Positions 35,714 to 44,672 of a stretch of 64,000 bases of DNA are shown here, piece after piece. Source of the DNA: an uncultured Rhodospirillales bacterium (lineage in GTDB: Bacteria > Pseudomonadota > Alphaproteobacteria > ATCC43930 > CGMCC-115725); NCBI GenBank assembly GCA_903828515.1, contig CAIKMD010000009.1:1-64000 (forward strand), given 5' to 3'. The notes beneath the pieces are model-generated. The model saw only the letters and a program-made list of their open reading frames with translations. It made no database searches and was not told the origin of the DNA. The stretch's first letter is position 1, and every line of letters begins with the position of its first letter. Made by a program: the position numbers and the translations under genes.

Positions 35714-36183
35714 TGAATCATCCCCGAAGCAACGGAAGTAAGCAGACAACTTGGCGCGAAATTGTTGCCCAAAATTGTCAGATTGCAGGGATAGGTGGCC
35801 TGCACGCTGGCGGTGCCTCCGACGGCGGCGGCAAGAGACGTCGAACACCCCGTATCGTTCGAACATGCGGTACCGTTGACCTTCAAAGTGACGGTGATGT
35901 TCTGGGCGGTGAGATTGGGGAGTGAGGCGGTTACGGCGCTGTTGCTGGTCGTCCACGGGGTTGCGCTCGTCCGACTCAACGATAACTGCTGGGCGCCCGA
36001 TCCGACCGCGCCGGTCATTTCGAGGTAATTGTTGATCGTAATTCCGAACTGAAACGTCGCCAAAACGACAAGCATGAGTATTGGCGCGATCAGGGCGAAT
36101 TCGACGGCCGCAATGCCCCGGTCGTCGACAATGCTTCGTAACGGGAACCAGCGAAGGCAGCGGTGCCATGAGGGTCGTTTCAC
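35710..36183 (-). CDS. TadE-like pseudopilin/pilus assembly protein
   Basis: The 157-residue protein shows the TadE motif DRGIAAVEFALIAPILMLVV, a prepilin-like segment with the conserved Glu, followed by FGITINNYLEMTGAVGSGAQ. The remainder is a small periplasmic domain with four cysteines, probably two disulfides. It is co-translated with the tadG-like gene. The pair is not accompanied by any other pilus gene, so it may act with pilus machinery encoded elsewhere or serve a different surface role. Confidence 0.85.
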   Translation of the reverse strand: MKRPSWHRCLRWFPLRSIVDDRGIAAVEFALIAPILMLVVLATFQFGITINNYLEMTGAVGSGAQQLSLSRTSATPWTTSNSAVTASLPNLTAQNITVTLKVNGTACSNDTGCSTSLAAAVGGTASVQATYPCNLTILGNNFAPSCLLTSVASGMIQ

Positions 36184-36854
36184 TTTGTCACCTGTTCGAT
36201 TGGCGGCGGATGGTCACAAATAGCCCTCGATTCTTTAACAAATCGTTTCAATCTATGAGGACCGCACCGCTCGAAGGGTGAACGTGCCTTAACCCCGTTT
36301 CAGAACGCGGCTTTCTTTCCGGAGCATTCGTGATCTTGAGCGTTGGGCCGAAGCCATTAGAGACTACGGCGTTACTCATCTTCTAACCCATCTGACGCTT
36401 GGTCCCGGCCCGGCTCGCAAAGGCGAAGAGATGGACCTGATTGCGGCTTATAATCCGCCGATGAACGTGCAACACCGGACAGCCCCGGCAGGACTTCTCG
36501 GAGCTTTATCTGCGGAGGGAGAATTTGGTCTCGCTCAAGCAGGACGGCGTGGAATTTTATCAGGCGGTCAGTAATCGCCGCCTGAACTCAAGTTTCAGCA
36601 AAACGCCATAGCGCATTGCCTAACGCGGTACGCGCGCGCATCGCACGCGTACCTACCGATCACACCCCTTGTCATTAGAGTTTCTCCAAGGTGTGACTGC
36701 TACCTAATACCGCAAATGTCCGGTATGGGAGATGGAGTGGCCAGGCGGCGGCGCTTTGCCTATCACTCTAAAGGAGGCGGCGCGAACCTTCCTTGATCCG
36801 CTGAGATGGCCCCGCCGATCAAAGCGCGGTTGCCGGTCGTCTAGTCGCGACGCG
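36184..36854. other. Region without intact genes, right part of the tad island
   Basis: This 671-base stretch has lower GC than its surroundings in places. Two short open stretches in different frames, 36293-36571 and 36465-36608, read partly protein-like (for example RDLERWAEAIRDYGVTHLL and FSELYLRRENLVSLKQDG), but lack starts and ribosome sites. They may be remains of an old gene or chance. The diverged repeat block lies at 36716-36744. I see no transposase, integrase or tRNA. Confidence 0.4.
36716..36744. repeat. Diverged direct-repeat block, right copy
   Basis: Partner of 34154-34182: about 25 of 29 bases agree, beginning atgtccggtatgggagat. It lies upstream (plus-strand sense) of the right 87-base copy and supports a duplication that included more than the exact repeat. 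Confidence 0.5.
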
Positions 36855-36941
36855 TCAGCCCTTCGCGGAGGCCGCGAGCTCGCCGTTCTCGGTCAGGAGC
36901 TTGTCGAAATAGGCGATGGTGTTCTTGAGCCCGGTCTCGAG
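36855..36941. repeat. 87-bp direct repeat, right copy (end of uxs)
   Basis: This is the functional copy: it encodes the last 28 residues and stop of UDP-xylose synthase. An exact second copy lies 2,630 bases to the left at 34225-34311. The tadE and tadG genes sit between the copies. Confidence 0.9.
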
Positions 36942-37835
36942 CGCGATCTTGGGTTCCCACCCGAGGACGCTCCGGGCGCGGCCGATATCGGGGCAGCGCT
37001 GCAGCGGGTCGTCGACCGGGAGCGGACGGCGTTCGATCTTCGAGCGCGAGCCGATCATCGCGATGACGCGGGACGCGAGTTCGGCGACCGGGATCTCGAC
37101 CGGGTTGCCGAGATTGATCGGGCCGGTGACGTCGTCGGGCGCCGCCATCAGGCGCACGAAGCCTTCGATCAGATCGTCGACATAGCAGAAGGCGCGGGTC
37201 TGGCTGCCGTCGCCGTAAAGGGTGATCGGCTCGCCTTTGAGCGCCTGGACGATGAAGTTCGACACCACGCGCCCGTCATTCGGGTGCATGCGCGGCCCAT
37301 AGGTATTGAAGATGCGGGCGACGTGGATGCGTAAATTGTGCTGGCGGTGATAATCGAAGAACAGGGTCTCGGCGCAGCGCTTGCCCTCGTCGTAGCAGGC
37401 GCGCGGGCCGATCGGATTGACGTTGCCGCGATAGGCCTCGGTCTGCGGATGGACCGACGGATCGCCATAGACCTCGGAGGTCGAGGACTGGAAAATCTTG
37501 GCGCGCAGGCGCTTGGCGAGACCCAGCATGTTGATCGCGCCCGAGACGCTGGTCTTGGTCGTCTGCACCGGGTCGTGCTGGTAATGAATCGGCGAGGCCG
37601 GGCACGCGAGATTGTAGATCTCGTCGACCTCGACATAGAGCGGGAAGCACACGTCGTGGCGCATCGCCTCGAAATGCGGATTGCCCAAGAGCGCCGCGAC
37701 GTTGTCCTTGCGGCCGGTGAAGTAATTGTCGACGCAGAGCACGTCGTTGCCTTCGGCGACCAGGCGCTCGCAGAGATGCGAGCCGAGGAAACCGGCGCCA
37801 CCGGTCACGAGGATGCGCTTGCGCGACGAGCTCAT
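36855..37835 (-). CDS. uxs: UDP-glucuronate decarboxylase (UDP-xylose synthase)
   Basis: It converts UDP-glucuronate to UDP-xylose with bound NAD+. The 326-residue protein is an extended short-chain dehydrogenase: [65 protein letters not shown], catalytic Tyr and Lys in [10 protein letters not shown], and the UXS-specific [18 protein letters not shown]. It overlaps ugd by ATGA, so the two consecutive enzymes are co-translated. The last 87 bases are duplicated 2.6 kb away. Confidence 0.93.
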   Translation of the reverse strand: MSSSRKRILVTGGAGFLGSHLCERLVAEGNDVLCVDNYFTGRKDNVAALLGNPHFEAMRHDVCFPLYVEVDEIYNLACPASPIHYQHDPVQTTKTSVSGAINMLGLAKRLRAKIFQSSTSEVYGDPSVHPQTEAYRGNVNPIGPRACYDEGKRCAETLFFDYHRQHNLRIHVARIFNTYGPRMHPNDGRVVSNFIVQALKGEPITLYGDGSQTRAFCYVDDLIEGFVRLMAAPDDVTGPINLGNPVEIPVAELASRVIAMIGSRSKIERRPLPVDDPLQRCPDIGRARSVLGWEPKIALETGLKNTIAYFDKLLTENGELAASAKG

Positions 37836-39196
37836 CTTGCGGCTCCCTCGCGCATCGCCAGGCGGCGCTCGGCGGCGTCGATCGGTTCGACCGGCGCGCG
37901 GCCGATGCTGACGTAATAGAAGCCGGCGGCCGACATGTCCTCGGGCTTATAGATGTTGCGCAGATCGATCACCGTCGGCGTCGACAAGAGCGTCTTCACC
38001 CGGACAAGATCGAGGGCGCGGAACTCGTTCCATTCGGTGACGATCGCAACCGCGTCGGCGCCCTTCATGGCGTCGTAAGCGTCGGTGCAGAACGTCACGT
38101 TCTCCATCATCTTCGCCGCTTCCTTCATGCCTTCGGGGTCGAAGGCGCGGATCGTGGCGCCGGCCTTCTGCAAGGCCGGGATGATGTCGAGGCTCGGGCT
38201 GTCGCGCATGTCGTCGGTATTCGGTTTGAAGGCAAGGCCGAGGATCGCGAGCGTCTTGCCTTTCACGTTACCGCCGCAGGCGCGGATGATGCGCTCGGCC
38301 ATCGCTTCCTTGCGGCGATCGTTCACGCCGATCACGGCTTCGATGATGCTGACGGGCGAATGCGCGTCCTGCGCGGTCTTGACCAGAGCGAGGCAATCCT
38401 TGGGGAAGCACGAGCCGCCATAGCCCGGACCGGCATGGAGGAATTTGCGGCCGATGCGGCCGTCGAGGCCGATGCCCTTGGCGACGTCCTGCACGTCGGC
38501 GCCGAGCTGTTCGCAGAGATCGGCGATCTCGTTGATGAACGAGATCTTGGTCGCGAGGAAACTGTTCGCCGCGTATTTGGTGAGCTCGGCGGTTTCGATG
38601 GTGGTGAAGAGGATCGGCGTCTCGTTGAGGAAGAGCGGACGATAAAGCTCGCGCATCACGGCGCGCGCGGCATCCGTCTCGGCGCCGATCACGACGCGGT
38701 CGGGACGCATGAAGTCCTGAATTGCCGAACCTTCGCGCAGGAACTCGGGATTGGAGACGACGTCGAAGGCACCGTCGGGACGGACCTTCCTGATGATCTC
38801 GGCGACCTTGCGGCCGGTGCCCACGGGCACGGTCGATTTGGTGACGACGACGGTGTACTTGCTGATCGCGCGGCCGATCTCTTCCGCCGCGCCGAAGACA
38901 TAGGACAGATCGGCGTGGCCGTCGCCGCGGCGGGACGGCGTGCCGACCGCGATGAACACCGCGTCGGCTTCTTTCACCGCGCCGGGCAGGTCGGTCGTGA
39001 AGCTAAGGCGCTTGGCGGCGACGTTCGAAGCGACGAGCTGTTCGAGGCCCGGCTCGTAGATCGGGATGTCGCCTTTCTGCAGGCGGGCGATCTTGGCCGC
39101 GTCGAGATCGACGCAGACCACGTTGACGCCGAATTCGGAGAAACAGGCCCCCGAGACCAGACCGACATAACCCGAACCGATGACCGCTATGCGCAT
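37832..39196 (-). CDS. ugd: UDP-glucose 6-dehydrogenase
   Basis: It oxidises UDP-glucose to UDP-glucuronate, the substrate of the next enzyme. The 454-residue protein has the NAD site [37 protein letters not shown], the helix with [20 protein letters not shown], and the catalytic Cys in [20 protein letters not shown]. The C-domain has [25 protein letters not shown] site precedes the ATG. The gene lies at the distal end of the XrtA operon, together with uxs. Confidence 0.95.
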   Translation of the reverse strand: MRIAVIGSGYVGLVSGACFSEFGVNVVCVDLDAAKIARLQKGDIPIYEPGLEQLVASNVAAKRLSFTTDLPGAVKEADAVFIAVGTPSRRGDGHADLSYVFGAAEEIGRAISKYTVVVTKSTVPVGTGRKVAEIIRKVRPDGAFDVVSNPEFLREGSAIQDFMRPDRVVIGAETDAARAVMRELYRPLFLNETPILFTTIETAELTKYAANSFLATKISFINEIADLCEQLGADVQDVAKGIGLDGRIGRKFLHAGPGYGGSCFPKDCLALVKTAQDAHSPVSIIEAVIGVNDRRKEAMAERIIRACGGNVKGKTLAILGLAFKPNTDDMRDSPSLDIIPALQKAGATIRAFDPEGMKEAAKMMENVTFCTDAYDAMKGADAVAIVTEWNEFRALDLVRVKTLLSTPTVIDLRNIYKPEDMSAAGFYYVSIGRAPVEPIDAAERRLAMREGAAR

Positions 39197-39292
39197 GAGA
39201 ACTCCCGTCTATCGCCACCGAGAACGCCGCCCGGCGGGGAAAAATTCCCGACGGATGGAAACATAAAAAGATAACCGTTCTCGATCAAGCGA

Positions 39293-39475
39293 CTAACGGC
39301 GTTTGCGGCCGCGTTGTTTGAGCTTTTCGTCGGTCACGGCGGCCTCTGCGGCGAAATCGCGCATCGCGAAAATGCCCTTGGTCGGGCCGCGATTGCCGCT
39401 CGCCTCGTTGATCAGCGCCCAATGCATGACGGCGAGCACGCCGACCACCGCGAAAACGAAGAATACTGCGTCCAT
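39293..39475 (-). CDS. Small single-span membrane protein
   Basis: The 60-residue protein begins with a hydrophobic helix (AVFFVFAVVGVLAVMHWALI), followed by a charged tail ending KLKQRGRKRR. An AGGGTG ribosome site precedes the ATG. It starts 3 bases after the stop of the glycosyltransferase, so it appears to be a real member of the operon. The function is unknown. A role as a membrane anchor or regulator of the polysaccharide machinery is only a guess. Confidence 0.6.
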   Translation of the reverse strand: MDAVFFVFAVVGVLAVMHWALINEASGNRGPTKGIFAMRDFAAEAAVTDEKLKQRGRKRR

Positions 39476-39478
39476 GTG

Positions 39479-40684
39479 TCACCCTGTCGTTAAGCGTTGT
39501 GCGATGCCGGCAACCCGCCGGGCGTTGGCTTCCCAGGTAAAGCCGCGTTCGTCGATCTGGCGGCGCGCGGCCGTACCGAGGCGACGGCGCAGATCGGCGT
39601 CCGAGGCCAGACGCAGGATCGCAGTCGCCATCGCCGCCCGGTTATTGGGTTCAAAGAGCAGGGCGGAGTCCCCGTCCGTGAGGGCCTCGCGGATATTGGG
39701 CTGGTCCGGGGCGATGATCGCCTTGCCCGCCGCCATGTATTCGAAGAGCTTCAGCGGCGAGGCATAGGCGACCGCGCTCGGCTGGAGCGCCACGTCGAAG
39801 GCGGCGATAGCGCTGCCGATATCCTCGCGCGCGACATGGCCGGCGAAGGTGACGCGGCTCTGAAGCCCCAGAGAAGCGACCTTGGCTTCGAGCGCCAGCC
39901 GCGCCGGGCCATCGCCGATCAGGAGGAGATGCGCCGCTTGGGGCAGGCCCGGCATCGCCAGCGCCTCGATCAGCCCGTCGAGCCCATGCCACTCGCGCAT
40001 GAAACCGGAAAAGCCGAGCACGATGCGACCCGAGAGGCCAAAGGCCGCCTTCGCCGTCTCAGCATCGAACCCGTCATAACGCGCCGGATCGATCGCATTG
40101 GGGATGACGGTGACGCGCGCCGGATCAACGCCCTCTTCGATGAGATAAGCCGCCAGCGGTTCGCTCACCGGCAGCACCGCATCGGCCTGTTGCCAGACGA
40201 AGCGTTCGAGCCGCCTTGCCACACCGGCCAAACCCAGCCCGCCGAACCGCGCGCGCTCCTTGGCCAAGGGCGCGTTGACCTCGAGCAGCAGCTTGGTGCG
40301 CGTGAGCTTCGCCAGCGCGATGCCGGCCAGCAGATAAAGACTGTAGCGTTCGTAGATCGCATCCGGCCGGCAATGACGCCACACGGCGACGATGCGCGCG
40401 AAGGCGGGAAGATTGTAGGCGATCTCGATCGCCTCGTAGACCGGCGCCGGCAGCGCGCGCTTGAGAAGCGCCACAAACCCTGCCCCGGTTTCACCGGGAT
40501 CGGCCGTCTCGGGCACTGCGGGCGACGCCATCTCGACGTAATGACCAAGGCCGCGCAGCGCAGCGATCATCTCGTCGATATGAACATGCTGGCCGTCGCG
40601 CGAGACGACGCGATGATGATAGAGAATCCGCAGCGATTTCGTCTTGGCGCGCGGCGCGATGAAAGCAGCGAGATGTCCGTCCAT
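39479..40684 (-). CDS. Exosortase locus family 4 glycosyltransferase
   Basis: The 401-residue protein has the GT-B fold: SLRILYHHRVVSRDGQHVHI at the start, RPDAIYERYSLYLLAGIALA, VTVIPNAIDPARYDGF, FSGFMREWHGLDGLIEAL and the donor-site SPLKLFEYMAAGKAIIAPD. The start at 40684 is chosen because it lies four bases after the xrtA stop and the upstream frame is antisense-like. It would extend the glycan chain in the cytoplasm. Confidence 0.85.
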   Translation of the reverse strand: MDGHLAAFIAPRAKTKSLRILYHHRVVSRDGQHVHIDEMIAALRGLGHYVEMASPAVPETADPGETGAGFVALLKRALPAPVYEAIEIAYNLPAFARIVAVWRHCRPDAIYERYSLYLLAGIALAKLTRTKLLLEVNAPLAKERARFGGLGLAGVARRLERFVWQQADAVLPVSEPLAAYLIEEGVDPARVTVIPNAIDPARYDGFDAETAKAAFGLSGRIVLGFSGFMREWHGLDGLIEALAMPGLPQAAHLLLIGDGPARLALEAKVASLGLQSRVTFAGHVAREDIGSAIAAFDVALQPSAVAYASPLKLFEYMAAGKAIIAPDQPNIREALTDGDSALLFEPNNRAAMATAILRLASDADLRRRLGTAARRQIDERGFTWEANARRVAGIAQRLTTG

Positions 40685-40688
40685 CGGC

Positions 40689-42248
40689 TCAGCTACCTTG
40701 CGGCAACGACCGCGTGCGCGCGGCGGCAATATAATGATCCAGCGGCTCCATCGCATCGAGGAAGTGCTGCAGCACCTGATCGGGATGCGCGTCGGGCAGC
40801 GACGACATTTCGGTGGACACGATGACGAACGCAGAAATGCCCGCGCGCCCAGCGAGAATGGCGCGCGCCTGACGGAGCTTCGCCTCGGCGGCGCTGCCGG
40901 TGACGGTGCCGTCGACGACATAGAACGACCACATCAGGCGATTGACCGGGCCTGAGCGAATCTCGGCGGTGTTGACGATGACCGGCGCGCCGTCGATCGT
41001 CGCCCGCGTCGTGCCCAATGTGGTGCGGACCCAGATATCGCCGTCGATGATCCGGTTCGGGCTGCGCACGAGGTTGTTGTGCCGGCCGTACGCGGCATAG
41101 AGCGCGACGTAGCGCTGCACGGTGCCGTCGCCGCTGGTCAGCGCATCGCGAAATTCGGTATCCGGTGAGACGATCAACGGGTTCCAGGTATCGTCCTTGG
41201 CCTCTTCGCGCTGCCACGGCGCTTCTACCGTCGGCGCCGCGACCACCGACAGATCGGGGCGCCAGCGCGCGGATTCGAGATAGGCGGCATAGACCGGACC
41301 GAGCGAGGCAAGCGTCACCGCGATCGCGGTCGCCAGCAAGGGCGTGCGCACCGAAAAGCTCGTCGCCGGTGCTGCTTCCGGTACCGGCGCGACCGCACCC
41401 TCGGCGAAGCGCATGCCGATGAAAATGAGCAACAGAATGATCGCCGAGAAGAAACCCCAGCCATAGACGAGATGGTCAGCCTCGACGGCGGTCACATCGT
41501 CGGTCAGATGCGCGAGATAGACGATACCCCAGCAGCGTATGCCGTTGGCGACAATCGGCACGGTCACCGCTAACGCGAGAAACGCGGCGCGGCGCCACCA
41601 ACTGCGATACATCATCAACGCGAAGAAGCCGGCGAAGGCGACCGAGGCGATCAGGAAGCGCAGGCCCGCGCACGCCTCAGCGATGACGAAATCGCCTTCC
41701 GGGATCGAGATGATGATCCCGTCGGAAAACGTCGGCACATGCAACAGGTTGAGCGCGAACACCACGAACTTCGCGGTGATGTCCTGCAGCGTCGGGACCA
41801 GGAACTCGCCGGTCGGCACCAGCAGATAGAGATAGACGAAGGGCCCGAGCAGCAGCAGATAGATCCGCCGGCCGAGCACGGTGAGGAGGATCACCTGCAC
41901 CATGGTGATGAGGACGAATTGCTGGGCCTCGAGCACGCCGATCACCTCGACCGCAAGCCAGATGACCGAGAGCACCGGCAACAGCAGCAGAAAGCGGAAA
42001 TCCGATTGCGGAACGAGGTTCTGCAGCGCCTTGCGCCGTTCCCAGATCAGATAGAGCGCGACCGGGAACACCAGAAAGCAATGGCTGAACGCGGTCGAAT
42101 TGAGCCACACGCGATAGGCGCCGACGATTTCCTGCGAGAACAGGCCGCCGAGCACGAGCGCCGCGACGCCAAGCGCGACGCCGACGAAGCGCCAGCTCTG
42201 GCGCAGATCGCCGGGATCGTGTTCGAGGCGAAGCGCCGATACGCTCAT
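40689..42248 (-). CDS. xrtA: Exosortase A (XrtA) fused to an EpsI-type domain
   Basis: Exosortase A is a membrane cysteine protease/transpeptidase that recognises PEP-CTERM tails. The 519-residue protein has about eight membrane segments and the three catalytic positions: Cys193 in IAEACAGLRFL, Arg238 in ANGIRCWGIVY and His259 in ADHLVYGWGFF. From about residue 300 a second domain follows after a membrane helix, with WNPLIVSPDTEFRDAL and NRLMWSFYVVDG; it resembles EpsI, elsewhere often a separate gene. The start overlaps the upstream glycosyltransferase stop by ATGA. Confidence 0.93.
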   Translation of the reverse strand: MSVSALRLEHDPGDLRQSWRFVGVALGVAALVLGGLFSQEIVGAYRVWLNSTAFSHCFLVFPVALYLIWERRKALQNLVPQSDFRFLLLLPVLSVIWLAVEVIGVLEAQQFVLITMVQVILLTVLGRRIYLLLLGPFVYLYLLVPTGEFLVPTLQDITAKFVVFALNLLHVPTFSDGIIISIPEGDFVIAEACAGLRFLIASVAFAGFFALMMYRSWWRRAAFLALAVTVPIVANGIRCWGIVYLAHLTDDVTAVEADHLVYGWGFFSAIILLLIFIGMRFAEGAVAPVPEAAPATSFSVRTPLLATAIAVTLASLGPVYAAYLESARWRPDLSVVAAPTVEAPWQREEAKDDTWNPLIVSPDTEFRDALTSGDGTVQRYVALYAAYGRHNNLVRSPNRIIDGDIWVRTTLGTTRATIDGAPVIVNTAEIRSGPVNRLMWSFYVVDGTVTGSAAEAKLRQARAILAGRAGISAFVIVSTEMSSLPDAHPDQVLQHFLDAMEPLDHYIAAARTRSLPQGS

Positions 42249-43474
42249 GACGCGCTCGCCAGCGCCGGTATCGGGAGGGCCGGCACCATGTCGGCGAAGA
42301 CATCGTCGAGCACGCGCAACGCCGCGGGCCAGCCGTAATCGGATTCGATGCGGTCGCGCGCGCGACCGCCGAGACCGCTCATCGTGCCGTCGAAAATCGC
42401 CGCGATGCCGGCGGCGAAATCCTGCGCCGCCGTCGCCAACAGAACTTCGCTGCCGATCTTCACGTCGAGTCCTTCGAGCGCACCAGGCGAGGCCACCACC
42501 GGCCGCGCCATCGCCATGCCCTCGAGCACCTTGTTCTGAATGCCCCGCGCGATCTGCAGCGGTGCCACCACCGCGTCGCTATGCGCGAGATAGGGGCGCA
42601 TGTCGTCGACCCGGCCGGTCACGTAGACATCCTCGGTCTGCGCGCCGAGCAGCGCCGGAACCGGATGCGCGCCGACGATCCAGAAATCGGCGGCGGTGCC
42701 ATTCTGCCGCAGCAGCGGCATCACCTCGGCGATGAACCACAAGGCGGCCTCGATGTTGGGCCGGTAATCCATCGCGCCGGTAAAGACGATGCGGCGCCGC
42801 CCGTCGGGATAGGGACACGGATAGGAATCGCCAGGCTTGAAGAAATCGTGATCGACGCCGTTGCGCATGGCGAGCACCGCGCCGACATCGTCGCCGGCGC
42901 GCTTGCCGAAGAGCCGCGCCTCGGCTGCGGTCGACAGCAAGGTGTAATCGAAATTGCGCGCGGCGCGGGTTTCGAGCGCGAGCAGCGTGGCGGCTTCTCG
43001 GCGATAGATCGCGCGCATCGGAAAGCGGCTGATCTCGGCGTATTGGCGCCATTTCTCGGAATCGACGTCGACCAGATCGATGACCCGCGTGTCGAAGCGA
43101 TAGTCGTCGAGATATGGCGCCATCGCCGAGCAGAACACGAAGGCGCGGCGCGGCCGGTGGCGCGCCAGGGTTTCGGCGATCCAGCGCATCAGCCGCGCGT
43201 CGCGGAAATAGGCGGCGCTCAACGACTCGCCGGTCGCCAGCGCGCCGAGGCTGCGCACGCGCGCGGTCAGCGGAACGAGCGGAACGCAATTGACGCTGGC
43301 GCAGGTCGCCGCGAGCGTCGGGATATGCTGGGCATCGTCGGGATCGTCGTAGAAGCAGCCGAGATGGACGCGGTACCGCGCGGCCAGGTGGCGCAGGATA
43401 TGCCACGACCGAATCTTATCGCCCTTTTCAGGCGGATAAGGCATCCGATGCGAAAGGAAAAGCAGGTCATCCAT
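42245..43474 (-). CDS. XrtA-associated sugar transferase (stp1 type)
   Basis: The 409-residue protein begins LLFLSHRMPYPPEKGDKIRS, the hallmark of the stp1-type glycosyltransferase found beside exosortase A. The GT-B C-domain has IVFTGAMDYRPNIEAALWFI, VTGRVDDMRPYLAHSDAVVA and LQIARGIQNKVLEGMAMARP. The ATG at 43474 is chosen because the family motif starts there. Its stop overlaps the xrtA start, which fits the usual order in this system. Confidence 0.92.
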   Translation of the reverse strand: MDDLLFLSHRMPYPPEKGDKIRSWHILRHLAARYRVHLGCFYDDPDDAQHIPTLAATCASVNCVPLVPLTARVRSLGALATGESLSAAYFRDARLMRWIAETLARHRPRRAFVFCSAMAPYLDDYRFDTRVIDLVDVDSEKWRQYAEISRFPMRAIYRREAATLLALETRAARNFDYTLLSTAAEARLFGKRAGDDVGAVLAMRNGVDHDFFKPGDSYPCPYPDGRRRIVFTGAMDYRPNIEAALWFIAEVMPLLRQNGTAADFWIVGAHPVPALLGAQTEDVYVTGRVDDMRPYLAHSDAVVAPLQIARGIQNKVLEGMAMARPVVASPGALEGLDVKIGSEVLLATAAQDFAAGIAAIFDGTMSGLGGRARDRIESDYGWPAALRVLDDVFADMVPALPIPALASAS

Positions 43475-43729
43475 CGGCGCGGAATCACCGGAATCGTTGC
43501 GGCTTGCCCGGCGCGACGCGCACGGCAAACGAGTATCCTCCGAACTCCCTAAACACTTTGCTAAGGATTGGCATCGGGAGGGCGGTTCAATTTGAGATTT
43601 GGACCGGCATCGCGCGCGCTTCGACAAGCTCAGCGTGAGGCGATTTTCCTAATGCCGTTAACACTATTCCTCAGCCTGAGCCTGTCGCCCTCCGTCGAGC
43701 TCAGGGGCCGCCGGATGTGGATGCAGCCG
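43475..43729. other. Intergenic gap with an inverted-repeat element
   Basis: This 255-base gap divides the XrtA locus into two blocks of minus-strand genes. It contains the REP-like inverted repeat at 43619-43686. The region may hold the promoter of the stp1-xrtA-uxs operon. I do not see a clear promoter. Confidence 0.4.
43619..43686. repeat. REP-like inverted repeat
   Basis: The left arm cttcgacaagctcagcgt (43619 on) pairs with the right arm ending gagcctgtc (43686), giving about 15 complementary bases of 18 around a loop of about 30 bases. The core cgacaagctcag is typical of palindromic intergenic repeats scattered in many alphaproteobacterial genomes. Here it lies downstream of the deacetylase gene and upstream of the stp1 gene, where it could reduce read-through. 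Confidence 0.5.
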
Positions 43730-44668
43730 TCAGACCGATCCACGACCGCCGAGGAAGACGTCATCCATGCGTCCCCAGGCGAAATCTGCCAGAAGCCGGC
43801 GCAGGCGGAATTCCATCCGGCCGAGATTAAGATAATGGCGCAGGCGCGACTTGGCGCTCAGGCCCGGCACGCGCGGTTGGCCCGGATCGATCTCCCAGGG
43901 ATGCATGTAGAAGATGCACGGAAAACCGTCGCGCCGATGAACCCGGCGCATATTCGCCGCGCTGACCGCATAGGGCAGCAGGCGGAAATAGCCGCCGCCG
44001 GCGCAGGGCAAATTGCGGCCGAAGCGTTGAACCGTGGTGAGCGGGATTTCCAGCAGCCGGCCGCCGCGCGGGCGAAACGGCGTTCGCGAGGCTTTGGGAG
44101 CGCCATAGAGATCGTGAAGGACCGGATAGACGCTCGAGCTATAGGCGTAGCCCTCCTCGTCGAGGACATCGAACGCCCATTCGTTGGCCGGGCCGATCGA
44201 AAACGTCGCGGCGCGATAGCCGCGCACGGCGACGCCGCCGGCATCCTCGAGGATGGCGCGGCTGGCGCGCAGGTCGGCGCGAAAGGTCTCGGGGGTTTGC
44301 CGATCGACGCGGGTGTGTTCGAGACCGTGGCTGGCCAGTTCGTGGCCGCCGGCGACGATGCGGCGGACGAGATCGGGATGGCGCTCGGCGACCCAACCCA
44401 GCGTGAAGAACGTGGCATGGACACCGAATTCGGCGAAGAGATCGATCAGCCGGTCGGTATTGGCGGTAACCCGCGACGGCATCGTGTCCCACGCATCGCG
44501 CGGCACCGCCTGCTTCAGCGCCTCGACCTGGAAATAATCCTCGACATCGACGCTCATCGCATCGATCAGAGGGGCATCGATCAGAGGGGCATCGACGCGG
44601 GGCACGCCGGGGCAATGCACGACCGGTTCGCTCAAGGCCCGGATGTCGTGGCGATCGTCGGGCGCCAT
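43730..44668 (-). CDS. XrtA-associated polysaccharide deacetylase
   Basis: The 312-residue protein has a NodB-type deacetylase domain: AMSVDVEDYFQVEALKQAV with the catalytic and metal-binding Asp, GHELASHGLEHTRVD with two metal His, RGYRAATFSIG, and the C-terminal DUF3473-like part FYMHPWEIDPGQPRVPG. It would remove acetyl groups from an exopolysaccharide. The N-terminus carries a five-residue tandem repeat DAPLI-DAPLI from a 15-base duplication (44560-44589). It begins four bases after the stop of the barrel gene. Confidence 0.9.
   Translation of the reverse strand: MAPDDRHDIRALSEPVVHCPGVPRVDAPLIDAPLIDAMSVDVEDYFQVEALKQAVPRDAWDTMPSRVTANTDRLIDLFAEFGVHATFFTLGWVAERHPDLVRRIVAGGHELASHGLEHTRVDRQTPETFRADLRASRAILEDAGGVAVRGYRAATFSIGPANEWAFDVLDEEGYAYSSSVYPVLHDLYGAPKASRTPFRPRGGRLLEIPLTTVQRFGRNLPCAGGGYFRLLPYAVSAANMRRVHRRDGFPCIFYMHPWEIDPGQPRVPGLSAKSRLRHYLNLGRMEFRLRRLLADFAWGRMDDVFLGGRGSV
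44560..44589. repeat. 15-bp tandem duplication inside the deacetylase gene
   Basis: Two exact head-to-tail copies of catcgatcagagggg, followed by the start of a third, encode DAPLIDAPLIDA near the N-terminus. The repeat length is a multiple of three, so copy-number changes would keep the frame. Confidence 0.8.
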
Positions 44669-44672
44669 CGGC

